Source of the DNA: Bifidobacterium vespertilionis | Lineage (GTDB): Bacteria; Actinomycetota; Actinomycetes; Actinomycetales; Bifidobacteriaceae | NCBI RefSeq assembly: GCF_008698145.1 | Contig: NZ_RZNZ01000001.1 | Span: 1 to 64,000 of the forward strand | Direction of reading: 5' to 3' | DNA: 64,000 nucleotides | Part shown: positions 21,518 to 30,295 of the stretch, piece after piece | Position numbering within the stretch: the stretch's first letter is position 1 | Layout: the number at the start of each line of letters is the position of its first letter | The notes under the pieces: generated by a model | Told to the model about the DNA's origin: nothing | The model's database searches: none | What the model saw: the letters and a program-made list of their open reading frames with translations, nothing else | Program-made: the position numbers and the translations under genes

Positions 21518-22726
21518 ATGTCGATGGGCCTGATACTCATGGAACTGCGCAAGATCTGGCGGCCGCTGCCGCTCGCCGGCATTGCGCTGGTGTGCGCGTT
21601 CGCGGCGCTGTTCATGATCGGCTCCTCGCCGTTGCTCGTACATGGAGGCGCTCCTGCCGGAGACGATGATCCGATCGCGGAAAGCACCGTGTACAGCTTG
21701 ACGGTCGAAACCGCCAGACCGGAGCTTGAACGGCAATACCGGGAGCTCGTGCCGAAGGCCGATGCGCAGATAGCCGCCGTGCCCGCCGCCAAGGCAAAGG
21801 GCATTACGGACATGGCGGGTTTCGAACTATGGAACGCACGGTTTCCGCGCACGCCGAGCGACGAGGATGTGGCGCTGATCGACACGCTGACCGGCCTGCC
21901 GTCGGTCCAAGCGGTCAGTCGCATATCCGCGCTGCTGGAATCCACCGGCGACAGCCCCGAGGATTTCGCATCGCAGATCCGTAGCCGGGCCGCATCCTAT
22001 CTGGGATTCGGCGACGTACCGCGCAGTCCGTTGCCGCCGTTGGCCAAACGACGCGTCGAACGGATTGCGGCCGCCTACGGTTCCCGCACCATGCTGGATC
22101 TCAACATTGAGTCGACGGTCACGGACAGCGCGCCCATAGTGTTCACCGCGATCGGCGTGAGCGTGATCATCCTCATCGCACCCATACTCACACGGGACCG
22201 GCAGCTGCACATCCGCCAGCTGCAATGGGCGTCGAAGACCGGACGGAACGCACTGGGGGCGCAGGTCATCGCCGTGGGTGTCTCCTGCGCGGCACTGTCG
22301 CTGGCGATCGCGGGACTGTGGGCGGCATGGGCGGCGAATGCGCTGCGGCCGTGCTTGGGCATCTCCCTGATCTCCTACAATCCGCCTCTCATCTGGTTCG
22401 ACTGGACCGTCGGGCAGTATCTTGCGGCGGTGGTGCTGACCGCGGCACTGGCCGGCACGGCGAGCGGACTGCTGGCCGGCTGGATCATTCGCGCCCGGCC
22501 GAACATGATCCGTATGCTGATCGCGGCCATTCCGGTTGCCGTTGCGATCGGGGTCGTGCTGGACCGTGTGATCGGTCGGCAACCGTTCACGTTCGCCAAC
22601 CCCATGGCGAAGTTCATCACCATACCGGGCGTGGAGCCGTTGGCGTTGCTTGCGGTGCTGCTGCTTGCGGCCGTGCTGTGGGCCGTTAGCGTGAGGAGGC
22701 TGGGCGGCAAGGAACTGCTCGAGTAG
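21518..22726 (+). CDS. ABC transporter permease 3 of sigma operon
   Basis: A 402-residue permease that shares the N-terminal MELRKIWRPLPLAG with permease 2 and has the same topology: helix, about 170-residue outside loop, about five helices. AAAGGAGA precedes the start. One ATPase gene and three permease genes suggest that two different heterodimers, or a larger complex, share one engine. It ends 58 bases before the convergent ECF gene. Confidence 0.75.
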   Translation: MSMGLILMELRKIWRPLPLAGIALVCAFAALFMIGSSPLLVHGGAPAGDDDPIAESTVYSLTVETARPELERQYRELVPKADAQIAAVPAAKAKGITDMAGFELWNARFPRTPSDEDVALIDTLTGLPSVQAVSRISALLESTGDSPEDFASQIRSRAASYLGFGDVPRSPLPPLAKRRVERIAAAYGSRTMLDLNIESTVTDSAPIVFTAIGVSVIILIAPILTRDRQLHIRQLQWASKTGRNALGAQVIAVGVSCAALSLAIAGLWAAWAANALRPCLGISLISYNPPLIWFDWTVGQYLAAVVLTAALAGTASGLLAGWIIRARPNMIRMLIAAIPVAVAIGVVLDRVIGRQPFTFANPMAKFITIPGVEPLALLAVLLLAAVLWAVSVRRLGGKELLE

Positions 22727-22783
22727 GCGGGGCGAATGTCGCGGCTTGAGCGGCGCGCGAGACAGGGACCTTACGATGCCGAA

Positions 22784-25225
22784 CTACAGTGCCAGCACCA
22801 CGAGCGCGGCCAGATATGCGGCGGCGGCCAGCATGGCGGCCACGTCGCGGCCGGCCACCGCCATCGCCCGGTAGTGCGTGCGCCCGGAGCCGCCCTCGTA
22901 GCAGCGGGCATCCAGCGCGCGGGACAGATTGTCTGCATGGCGTAGCGTGCCGGCGAACACCGGCACCACGATCGCGCTCATCGCCTTGGCCCGTTGCAGC
23001 GGCGAGCCGGTCTCGATGCTGCCGCCGCGAGCCGCCTGAGCGTCCGCGATCGCCTTTGCCTCGTCGGTCAATGTGGGAATGAACCGCAGGGCCAGCGACA
23101 TGACCAGCGACAGCTCGTGCGTGTGCACGCCAAGCCGGGAAAGCGGCGAGAGCAGCGATTCGAACGCGTCGGTCATCTGCGTGGGCGTGGTGCGCGTCAG
23201 GAACACCGCGCCCAGCAGAATCACCAGCGCAAAACGCAGCACGTAGATCACCATCGTCCACAGGCCGTTGTCCGTAATGGTCACCGAACCGAATCGCCAC
23301 ACCGGCGTGCCCGTATGCACGAAGAACACGTTCACCGCGCCCGTCACCGCGAACAGCGCCAGAAACGGGTGCACCGCGCCCAGCAGACGCAACGGGTTGA
23401 TGCGCGCTACGGTGATCGCCGCCCCCACCAGCACGGCTCCCGCAACCAGCTGCCAGCCGGAACGGATGGTGAACGCGGAGAACATGAGCACCAGCGTCAA
23501 TGCCATTTTGACGCGCGGATCCATGCGGGACACCACGTCGGAGGATCGTTGGCCAATGCCGTGACCGTTGCCGGCAGACGGGACGGCGGGCGTAGAGTCC
23601 GGCCCTGCCGTGGCGGTGGCGGCGGCACGCGTGTGCGGTGCGGGCCGCCGATGCGACAGGTCGATCACCCGATCGGCCAGCGACAGCTCCTCGCGTGCAT
23701 GCGTGATGAGCACGATCGTCACGCCCCGGGCGTGCAGCGTGCGGATGAGTTCGCGGATGCGCGCCGATGCCACCGCATCCAGACTGGCGGTCGGCTCGTC
23801 CATCACCAGAATGTCCGGCCGGCAGGCCATCACGCCCGCAATGGCCGCCAGACGCTGCTGGCCGCCCGACAGGTCGAACGGGGAACGATCCGCCAGATGC
23901 GCGATGCCCAACAGATCGAGCGCCGCGTCCACGCGGGATTCCACTTCGTCGGCGGATAACCCCTGATTGCGCGGACCGTAGGCCACATCCTCACGGACCG
24001 TGTCCGCGAACAGCTGACGCTCGGGATGCTGCATCACATAGCCCACATGCCGGCGAAGCTCGCGCCGTTCACGCTTGCCGGCATGCGCCACGTCGATGCC
24101 GTTGACCGTCACGCTGCCCGACTGCGGCTTGCCGAGCGCGCAGATCATGCGGGCCAGCGTGGACTTGCCTGTGCCGTTGCGGCCGATGAGCGCCACCGTC
24201 TCGCCGCGCGCCACGGTCAGATCGAGGTCGGCGAGTACCGGAACGTCGGGGGAGTAGGCGAAGGAGACATGACAGACCTCGATGGCGGGGACGGTGCCCG
24301 GCGCGCTCCGGACGCACGCACCCCCGTCGGTTGGGGAAGCGATCCGATCGGTGGATGCCTCGGCCGTGGCGCCGCGCATGTTCGGACGGCTGTCAGCTGA
24401 CACGTTGTCATCCGGCATGCTGCCGGCCGGCCGGTCATCGGTCACGCGGCCGTCCGCCACAGTGACGATCCGCCCGCCCCGACGTGCCTCATCGGCGCTG
24501 TGCGTGATGTGCACGATCGTGGTGCCCCGCGTGTGCAGGCTGTCCAGAATGCGCAGAATGTCTGCCCGGGCGGCCGTGTCCAGCATGGCGGTCGGCTCGT
24601 CGAGGATGAGCAGCTCGGGGTCCATGGCGAGCATGCCAGCGATCGCGGAACGCTGCTGCTGCCCGCCGGACATGCGTGTGGGATCATCCGGCGCATGGTC
24701 CGCCATGTCCACGGCGGCCAAGGCCGTATCCACATGCCGGGCGATGTCCGTGCGCGCCATGCCGAGGTTCTCCGGGCCGAACGCCACATCATCCGCCAGT
24801 ACCGTGGTGACGATCTGATCCTCCGGGTTCTGGAACACCATGCCGATGTGGTGCCGGGCGGCCCGGTATGCGTCCGGATGCGCACCGAGAGCGCTGCCGT
24901 CGGCGGCACTGCTTGCGCCGATCCCGGCGACGGACGGTCCGCTGAACACGCGGTGGCCGAGCAGTTCCACTGTGCCGTCGTCCGGGGCGGTGAGACCTGC
25001 CATGATGAGCGCCAGCGTCGACTTGCCGGAGCCGTTCGCTCCCACCACGCATACGTATTCACCGCGGCGGACGGTCAGATCAATGCCGTCCAGCGCCCAC
25101 GAGGCAACGTCGTGGTAGCGGAAACGGACGCCGCGCAGACGGATGGCCGGCGTGGAATCGGGGAGCGGTGCGGAAGCGGGGGATGTCATGTCGGGGGATG
25201 TCACAGGTTCTTCCGTTCGGGACAT
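22784..25225 (-). CDS. Fused ECF transporter energizing module (EcfA-EcfA'-EcfT)
   Basis: An 813-residue three-domain fusion. ATPase 1 covers about 30-270 (Walker A GANGSGKST, signature MSGGQQQRSAIAG, Walker B LLILDEPTAMLD). ATPase 2 covers about 310-520 (GRNGTGKST, LSGGQQRLAAIAG, ILVMDEPTASLD). The T component covers about 570-813, with several helices and the coupling motif DARCYEGGSGRTHYR. In most bacteria these are three proteins. It lies just after the riboswitch-controlled RibU gene and presumably powers vitamin uptake. The start is uncertain: no ribosome binding site is visible, and a GTG at 25393, seven bases after ribU, would add 56 residues. Confidence 0.9.
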   Translation of the reverse strand: MSRTEEPVTSPDMTSPASAPLPDSTPAIRLRGVRFRYHDVASWALDGIDLTVRRGEYVCVVGANGSGKSTLALIMAGLTAPDDGTVELLGHRVFSGPSVAGIGASSAADGSALGAHPDAYRAARHHIGMVFQNPEDQIVTTVLADDVAFGPENLGMARTDIARHVDTALAAVDMADHAPDDPTRMSGGQQQRSAIAGMLAMDPELLILDEPTAMLDTAARADILRILDSLHTRGTTIVHITHSADEARRGGRIVTVADGRVTDDRPAGSMPDDNVSADSRPNMRGATAEASTDRIASPTDGGACVRSAPGTVPAIEVCHVSFAYSPDVPVLADLDLTVARGETVALIGRNGTGKSTLARMICALGKPQSGSVTVNGIDVAHAGKRERRELRRHVGYVMQHPERQLFADTVREDVAYGPRNQGLSADEVESRVDAALDLLGIAHLADRSPFDLSGGQQRLAAIAGVMACRPDILVMDEPTASLDAVASARIRELIRTLHARGVTIVLITHAREELSLADRVIDLSHRRPAPHTRAAATATAGPDSTPAVPSAGNGHGIGQRSSDVVSRMDPRVKMALTLVLMFSAFTIRSGWQLVAGAVLVGAAITVARINPLRLLGAVHPFLALFAVTGAVNVFFVHTGTPVWRFGSVTITDNGLWTMVIYVLRFALVILLGAVFLTRTTPTQMTDAFESLLSPLSRLGVHTHELSLVMSLALRFIPTLTDEAKAIADAQAARGGSIETGSPLQRAKAMSAIVVPVFAGTLRHADNLSRALDARCYEGGSGRTHYRAMAVAGRDVAAMLAAAAYLAALVVLAL

Positions 25226-25399
25226 AGGGGATGGCGGGGTGATGGCGATGACGGGGCGCGGGAGATGACGGGAGGTCGGGGTGACGAGGCGTTGATCGGC
25301 GACGACCGGCATCCGGTGGACGGATACGCGCGTGGGGCATGGCCCGACCGGTGGCGAATGCCCGGCGAAACCATGCCCCACGCTTGCGGTCACGAGGTG

Positions 25400-25975
25400 C
25401 TACGCGCGCTTGTCCAGCAGGTTGGAGATCGGCTTGTAGATCAGGAACGTGATCACGCCGTGGATCGCCATCTTGATGATGTTGAACGGCAGGAGGATCG
25501 GCACGATCATCGGCACCACGGCGGAGACCGGCATGTTGAAGTAGAAGGGCGAGACGATCAAATTGCCCACGATCGCGGCCGCGATGGCCACCACGGCGCC
25601 CACGACGATGCCGATCACGGCGCCCGTGCGGGTGCGCTTGGCCTTGTAGACGAACGCGGCCGGCAGGCTCAGCGCCAGCGAGACCAGAATGGCCATGGCG
25701 GCGCCCCACGGGTCCGTGAACACATGCGGCACGAAGCCGAGCACGGACACGATGGCCGCGGCGGCCGGGCCGTACGCGAAGCCCGCGACCAGGGCCACGA
25801 TGCCGGAGGGATCGTACTTGAGCCACTGCACGCCGGGCAGGATGGGGAATTCGACGAAGCTCAGCACAATGGTGAGCGCGACGAACAGCGCATACACGGC
25901 GATGCGCTTGGTGGACCAGCGTCCGGAATCCGAGACGCCGGTGGAATGATTGGAGGTAGGCGAAGACACGCTCAT
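25400..25975 (-). CDS. ribU: Riboflavin ECF transporter S component RibU
   Basis: A 191-residue integral membrane protein with about six helices. It has the RibU-type signature PGVQWLKYDPSGIVALVAGF in helix 2 and an AIHGVITFLIYKPIS end. It binds riboflavin at the outer face and works with the fused EcfAA'T encoded next. An FMN riboswitch directly upstream strongly supports riboflavin as substrate. The ATG at 25975 has only a weak GGGGTG upstream, in keeping with riboswitch control of translation. An in-frame start at 26029 would lie inside the riboswitch and is rejected. Confidence 0.9.
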   Translation of the reverse strand: MSVSSPTSNHSTGVSDSGRWSTKRIAVYALFVALTIVLSFVEFPILPGVQWLKYDPSGIVALVAGFAYGPAAAAIVSVLGFVPHVFTDPWGAAMAILVSLALSLPAAFVYKAKRTRTGAVIGIVVGAVVAIAAAIVGNLIVSPFYFNMPVSAVVPMIVPILLPFNIIKMAIHGVITFLIYKPISNLLDKRA

Positions 25976-25984
25976 ATGAGCACC

Positions 25985-26133
25985 CCGTTTCTTCCATCCG
26001 GACTGTAACCGTTGGCCCCGGAATCCCACCGGATCAGCCGCTTTCGCGGGTCGCGGGCTTGGGCGTCAATCCCGTTGTGAATGCCGGGGCCGCCGTTACC
26101 GCCAGTAAGGAATTTCACCTTCCCTGAAACTTG
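25985..26133 (-). promoter_or_regulatory. FMN riboswitch (RFN element)
   Basis: On the minus strand the region shows the hallmarks of the FMN aptamer: GGTGAAATTCCTTACTGGCGG early, GCTGATCCGGTGGGATTCCG in the middle, and AACGGTTACAGTCCGGATGG at the end, closed by GTTTC/GAAAC as helix P1. FMN binding should lower expression of ribU and the linked ECF module. The 3' end abuts the start codon, which favours translational control. Confidence 0.95.
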
Positions 26134-26185
26134 CAGTCGCCACTATACACCATGCGTGGACGGGCGCGTCGGTAATGTCCGCCGT

Positions 26186-26225
26186 GGGAGACCGGGAGAC
26201 CGGGAGACCGGGAGATCGAGAGATC
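26186..26225. repeat. Short tandem repeat (GGGAGACC)
   Basis: Three perfect eight-base units are followed by diverging copies (GGGAGATC, GAGAGATC). It lies between the glycosyltransferase stop and the riboswitch. Confidence 0.7.
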
Positions 26226-26244
26226 GGAGAAACATCCCCGGGTC

Positions 26245-27207
26245 TCAGCCCTCCACGGCGCGAACCGCCTGCGCCGCCTCGGGTTCGGCAGCCAGCAGCT
26301 CGGCGTTCGGGGCCGGGCGCGATCCCAGCGCCTCGCGCAGTCCCTCCGCCCCGCTGCGGCGCAGCAGCGCGCGATCGGACGAACGGGCGAAGGTCAGCAC
26401 CCATCGGCGCACGGTCTTGAGCAGGAACTCCACGTACTCGGGTGCGGTGAAGTCCTGCGCGCACCAGCGCATCATCCACAGCTTGTTGCGCACCTCGAAG
26501 CGGAAGCGCATGCCGGGGTCGGCGTCCGACGAGCCAAACACCTTGGTCTTGTGCACCACCTCGCTGGACGGCACGTAGTAGCCCAGCGACCGCTTCAGCA
26601 GCCGCGTGGTGAACTCGAAGTCGTCGTTCCACAGGAAGAAGGCGGTTCTGGGCAGAGCGCGCAGGGCCGCCATGGCGTGCGCGTCCACCAGGCAGGAGAC
26701 GAAGGACATGGAACGGGCCTGGAATGCGCCCTCGCAGCCGGGCAGATCCCGTTCGCCGCGGAACGTCCATGTGCGCGGGCGGGGGCGGCTCATCGGGTGC
26801 TCGCGGCCGTCCACCCACAGCGTCTTCGACCCCAGAACCGTCGGCAGCTCGCCGTTGGCGTCGCGGCATGCCTGGGCGGCCTTGAGCAGTTCGTTGAGAG
26901 CGGTGGGCGTGGGGATCGTGTCGTCGTCCATCACCCACAGGAAGTCGGGTTGGGGCGTGGACTGCAGCGCCATCGCCATGCCGGCGCAGAAACCGCCCGC
27001 ACCGCCGTAGTTGCGCGTGAGCTCCACCACGCGTGCGCCCACCGGATGTGCCTTGGCCACATCGGCCGCATCGTCCGTGCTGGCGTTGTCGATCGCAATC
27101 ACATGGTCCGCCGGGCGGTTCTGCGCCATGATCCCGTCCAAGCACTCCTTCAGGAGCTGCGGGCGATTGTACGAAACGACTACTGCGGTAACGGTTGCTG
27201 TGTTCAC
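26245..27207 (-). CDS. Glycosyltransferase family 2 (GlfT-like)
   Basis: A 320-residue GT-A enzyme that would transfer a sugar from a nucleotide donor in cell-envelope polysaccharide synthesis. The fold starts VTAVVVSYNRPQLL, with the metal-binding DDD in LWVMDDDTIP and the later WNDDFEFTTRL acceptor/catalytic region. This pattern is like galactofuranosyl and rhamnosyl transferases. The start is a GTG preceded by TATAAT at six bases, which points to a leaderless mRNA. A second GT2 gene is divergent from it, so the pair may serve the same polymer. Confidence 0.85.
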   Translation of the reverse strand: MNTATVTAVVVSYNRPQLLKECLDGIMAQNRPADHVIAIDNASTDDAADVAKAHPVGARVVELTRNYGGAGGFCAGMAMALQSTPQPDFLWVMDDDTIPTPTALNELLKAAQACRDANGELPTVLGSKTLWVDGREHPMSRPRPRTWTFRGERDLPGCEGAFQARSMSFVSCLVDAHAMAALRALPRTAFFLWNDDFEFTTRLLKRSLGYYVPSSEVVHKTKVFGSSDADPGMRFRFEVRNKLWMMRWCAQDFTAPEYVEFLLKTVRRWVLTFARSSDRALLRRSGAEGLREALGSRPAPNAELLAAEPEAAQAVRAVEG

Positions 27208-27213
27208 AGCGTC

Positions 27214-27219
27214 ATTATA
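27214..27219 (-). promoter_or_regulatory. -10 box for leaderless glycosyltransferase
   Basis: A consensus TATAAT is followed by six bases and the GTG start at 27207. Confidence 0.55.
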
Positions 27220-27293
27220 ACGACCGGGCTATCGGTCGGTCCGCCCGTACACGTTTGATCCGGGTGACCGGCTTCAAGCAGCCGGGGCCGCGC

Positions 27294-27299
27294 TAGGAT
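27294..27299 (+). promoter_or_regulatory. -10 box for leaderless second glycosyltransferase
   Basis: TAGGAT is followed by seven bases and the ATG at 27307. No ribosome binding site is present. Confidence 0.5.
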
Positions 27300-27306
27300 G
27301 GGCCTC

Positions 27307-28149
27307 ATGCAAGATTTTTCGGTGCTGCTGCCCGTCTATGGCGGCGATTCCCCGATGTTCTTCCGCCGTGCGGTGGAATCCAATACGATCGAACAGACCA
27401 GGCGCCCGGCCCAGTTGGTGGTGGTGCGCGACGGCGAGGTGCCGGCCCCGATCGAGAACCTTTTGACCCGTCTGCCGGACATGCTTGGGGCCGTGGGCAT
27501 CCGGGTGGATGTGGTGAGGCTGCCGCAGTCGGGCGGTCTGGCCGCGGCCCTCAACGCGGGGCTCAAGGTGTGCGCGCACGATCTGGTGGCCCGCGCGGAC
27601 GCCGACGACATCGCGCTGCCCAACCGCTACGCCGTGGAGATCCCCGTGCTGGAGGCCGGAGCGGATGTGGTCGGCTCGTCGATCCAGGAGTTCGCGGAGC
27701 GTGAAGGGAAGGTGGAACGCGGTCAGGTCCGCACCCTGCCCGCGGGAGGGCCGGAGCTGAAGCGGTATGCGCGCATGCAGTCGCCGCTGCACCATCCCAG
27801 CGTGGCCTTCCGGCGCAGCGTGGTGATGGACGCCGGGGGATACCCCGAGCATGCCGGGCGGTTCGAGGACTATCTGCTGTGGGCTCGTCTGATCCTGCGC
27901 GGCGCCGATCTGCGCAACGTGCAGGACGTGCTGGTGCTGTACCGCGTGGATGCCGGCGCGTACGCCCGGCGCGGGGGATGGTCGATGTTCCTTGGAGAGT
28001 TGGGCCTGCAGCGGGCGTTTCTGGGTATGGGGTTTGTGACGGTTCCGCAGTTCATCCGAAACGTAGCCGTGCGGGCCGTCTACCGGCTGGTGCCCACGGG
28101 GCCGCGCCGGTGGGCGTACCGTGCGGTGGTGGCGCTCAGGGGCAGGTAG
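27307..28149 (+). CDS. Glycosyltransferase family 2
   Basis: A 280-residue GT2 enzyme. The GT-A fold is shown by FSVLLPVYGGD, the GGLAAALNAGL loop, the metal-binding DADD in ARADADDIALP, and an EDYLLWARL acid/base region. The C-terminus is amphipathic and may touch the membrane. The start is placed at 27307, downstream of a TAGGAT -10 box; an ATG at 27298 overlaps that box. It is divergent from the other GT2 gene by about 100 bases. Confidence 0.85.
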   Translation: MQDFSVLLPVYGGDSPMFFRRAVESNTIEQTRRPAQLVVVRDGEVPAPIENLLTRLPDMLGAVGIRVDVVRLPQSGGLAAALNAGLKVCAHDLVARADADDIALPNRYAVEIPVLEAGADVVGSSIQEFAEREGKVERGQVRTLPAGGPELKRYARMQSPLHHPSVAFRRSVVMDAGGYPEHAGRFEDYLLWARLILRGADLRNVQDVLVLYRVDAGAYARRGGWSMFLGELGLQRAFLGMGFVTVPQFIRNVAVRAVYRLVPTGPRRWAYRAVVALRGR

Positions 28150-28174
28150 GCCGTGGTTTTGGGCCTATTTTGCA

Positions 28175-28361
28175 AAGTGGGGGCGGATTTGGAGATCTGC
28201 ATGACGATATACATCACAGTGGGGGCGTCCTGACAGGCCGCAACAAGGCCGAAAGGCCTGAGAATGGGCCTTCGGATATCCGAAAGCCCGCCAATGGCTC
28301 AACTTGGACGCCCCCACTATGATGTATAGCGCTGTGCAAAGGGCCAAATCCGCCCCCACTT
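28175..28361. repeat. Long inverted-repeat intergenic element
   Basis: Two 58-base arms (28175-28232 and 28304-28361) are reverse complements at about 81% identity; both arms carry GTGGGGGCGGATTTGG and AGTGGGGGCGTCC. The 71-base centre holds further hairpins, including the perfect palindrome TTCGGATATCCGAA. The whole could fold into one long branched RNA or act as a small non-autonomous mobile element. No gene is encoded. Confidence 0.75.
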
Positions 28362-28379
28362 CGCGAGAAAGCTACGCGA

Positions 28380-28421
28380 AAGGCCCATTCGCCCAAGCAC
28401 AGGCTCGAGCGAATGGGCCTT
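28380..28421. terminator. Terminator hairpin of nitroreductase gene
   Basis: AAGGCCCATTCGC pairs with GCGAATGGGCCTT, a 13-bp stem just beyond the nitroreductase stop. Confidence 0.75.
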
Positions 28422-28445
28422 CTCATGTCAATGGCGCGATGGCCG

Positions 28446-29225
28446 TCACTGCTTGATGAACATCGCTCCGTTCCCCCAGCCCCATTCGCCGGAGCCGGCG
28501 CCGATCTGGAAGTGCAGCTTGGCGATGCCCAGATCGTTCGTCGCGGTGGGGCCGTTGAGCTCGGGGTCGATCTGCGCGATCGCCGTGCCGGTCTGCGGAT
28601 CCCAGGAGAACAGGATCGGCTGGCCATTGCGGGCGCTGGGCGCCTTGCGCGCGGCCTCCACGCCGGCCTTGAACCAGTCGGGGGCGGCCTCGCGTGCCTC
28701 GGCTGACATGGTGCGGGTGAACGCCTCGTACGACTTGGATTCGCGGTGCGTGCGCTGGATTTCGGCGAGCTCCTCGAACTTCTTGGACGTGTACGTCAGG
28801 TGGTGCTCCGGATGGCCGATCACCACGCCCATGTAGAGCTCCTTGCTGCGGCCGGTCTGGCAGTGCCTGGCCGCCTCTTCGCGGTTCCAGCTGCCGCCCA
28901 CCCAGCAGGTGCCGAGGCCGTACAGCGTGGCGGCAAGCACCACGCGCTCGGCGTAGAAGCCGGCCTTCTCGCGGGCTTCGTCGTTGTCCTTCGGACCCAC
29001 GAGCGCGAGATAGTTGGCCGCATTGGTGAAGTGGCCGGAGGCGTTGGCGTCCGCGAAGACCTTCGGCTGGTCAAGCACGAGCTGGATGTCGAGTCCGGAA
29101 AGCATGTTGATCGCGTCCAGCGTCATGCGGAGCTGCCGGGCCTGATCCTCTGCGATCTCGTCCGGGTCGTAGGCGCGAATGGAGGTGCGGATATCGATGG
29201 CGTCAATGAGTTGCGTATGTTCCAT
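28446..29225 (-). CDS. Nitroreductase family protein
   Basis: A 259-residue FMN-dependent oxidoreductase of the compact, duplicated nitroreductase type (TM1586-like). It shows the N-terminal FMN-binding RTSIRAYDPDE, the mid-domain YGLGTCWVGGSWN, and a second RKAPSARNGQPILFSW. The physiological substrate is unknown; such enzymes reduce quinones or nitro compounds with NAD(P)H. The ATG at 29225 has GGAG close by and also a GATAAT seven bases upstream, so a leaderless start is possible. Confidence 0.85.
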   Translation of the reverse strand: MEHTQLIDAIDIRTSIRAYDPDEIAEDQARQLRMTLDAINMLSGLDIQLVLDQPKVFADANASGHFTNAANYLALVGPKDNDEAREKAGFYAERVVLAATLYGLGTCWVGGSWNREEAARHCQTGRSKELYMGVVIGHPEHHLTYTSKKFEELAEIQRTHRESKSYEAFTRTMSAEAREAAPDWFKAGVEAARKAPSARNGQPILFSWDPQTGTAIAQIDPELNGPTATNDLGIAKLHFQIGAGSGEWGWGNGAMFIKQ

Positions 29226-29315
29226 GATCTCCATTATCCCCGCACCGCCCGCGTTGGCGTGCCCGCCGCGCGGGATGTGACCAAGATCTCGTCTCGGGTT
29301 GGACGGTTTGCCTAT

Positions 29316-29348
29316 TGAAAACGATCGCGATGGTGAAAACGATTGCAG
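29316..29348. promoter_or_regulatory. Paired direct repeats upstream of ppgK
   Basis: TGAAAACGATCGCGA and TGAAAACGATTGCAG lie 18 bases apart (start to start), just upstream of a TAGAAT -10 at 29380-29385. They resemble LacI-family half operators and may control ppgK by sugar status. Confidence 0.4.
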
Positions 29349-29433
29349 TCATCTTGCGCGTCGAGCCGGCGCGGCGCGTTAGAATCATCGTACCGGTTCG
29401 TTGCACACACCTCCAACCCAAAGGAGATCGAAG

Positions 29434-30198
29434 ATGATTGAAACAGCTCAGGCTTTCGGCGTCGACATTGGCGGTTCCGGCATCAAGGGTGCGCCCGTCG
29501 ATCTGGAAAAGGGCGACTTCGCCGAGCCCCGACTCAAGATCCTCACCCCCGAAGAGTCCACGCCAGACGCGGTGGGCGCGATCGTCAAGCAGCTGCTCGA
29601 CCACTTCGAGGTGCCCGCGGACGCCCCGGTCGGCATTGCATTCCCGGCCCCCATCAAGCCCGGCAAGCCCCTTGACTTCATGGCCAACCTCGACCAGTCC
29701 TGGATCGGCGTGGATGTGCAGAAGTGCTTCTCCGACGCCTGCGGCCGCCCGGTCACCGTTGTGAACGACGCCGACGCCGCCGGTCTCGCCGAGGTCCAGT
29801 TCGGTGCCGCGAAGGGCCAGGACGGCCTCGTGATCGCCACCACGCTGGGTACCGGCATCGGCACCGCCCTCATCTACAACGGCGTGCTGATCCCGAACTC
29901 CGAGCTGGGCCACCTCGAACTGCTCAAGGGCAAGGGCGACGCCGAAAAGTACGCGGCCGCCTCCATTCGCGAGAAGGAGAGCCTGGGCTACAAGCGGTGG
30001 GCCAAGCGACTGACCAAGTACTACGGGCTCATGGAGCACTACTTCAACCCGGATCTGTTCGTGGTCGGCGGCGGCGTGAGCCGCATGAGCGAGAAGTTCC
30101 TGCCGTACATCGACATCAAGACCCCCATTGTGCCGGCCAAGCTGCGCAACTCCGCCGGCATCGTCGGCGCCGCGTACTACGCCAGCACCAAGAAGTAG
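29434..30198 (+). CDS. ppgK: Polyphosphate glucokinase
   Basis: A 254-residue ROK-type kinase that phosphorylates glucose using polyphosphate or ATP. Phosphate-binding [16 protein letters not shown] is at residues 8-23, the catalytic Asp is in [12 protein letters not shown], and [12 protein letters not shown] and ELGHLELL follow. Length and motifs match the actinobacterial polyphosphate enzyme. AAGGAGATC precedes the ATG at 29434. Glucose-6-phosphate would feed the bifid shunt. A strong terminator follows. Confidence 0.93.
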   Translation: MIETAQAFGVDIGGSGIKGAPVDLEKGDFAEPRLKILTPEESTPDAVGAIVKQLLDHFEVPADAPVGIAFPAPIKPGKPLDFMANLDQSWIGVDVQKCFSDACGRPVTVVNDADAAGLAEVQFGAAKGQDGLVIATTLGTGIGTALIYNGVLIPNSELGHLELLKGKGDAEKYAAASIREKESLGYKRWAKRLTKYYGLMEHYFNPDLFVVGGGVSRMSEKFLPYIDIKTPIVPAKLRNSAGIVGAAYYASTKK

Positions 30199-30218
30199 CC
30201 GCATCCGCTGCGGCTGTC

Positions 30219-30269
30219 GCAAGGGCCCTTCACGCCACGTCGGATAAGCGTGGAGGGAAGGGCCCTTGC
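30219..30269 (+). terminator. Terminator after ppgK
   Basis: GCAAGGGCCCTT pairs with AAGGGCCCTTGC, and an inner CACGCCAC/GTGG pairing extends it. There is no long T tract. Confidence 0.65.
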
Positions 30270-30282
30270 CGTATCCTCGCGC

Positions 30283-30288
30283 TAGGGT
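30283..30288 (+). promoter_or_regulatory. -10 box for leaderless aminotransferase
   Basis: TAGGGT is followed by seven bases and the ATG at 30296, with no ribosome binding site. Confidence 0.45.
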
Positions 30289-30295
30289 GGGGCGC

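Noticed and set aside
28165..28359. 64-codon minus-strand frame over the inverted repeat
   Set aside because: Arms and centre form hairpins, there is no ribosome binding site, and the peptide is a by-product of the repeat.
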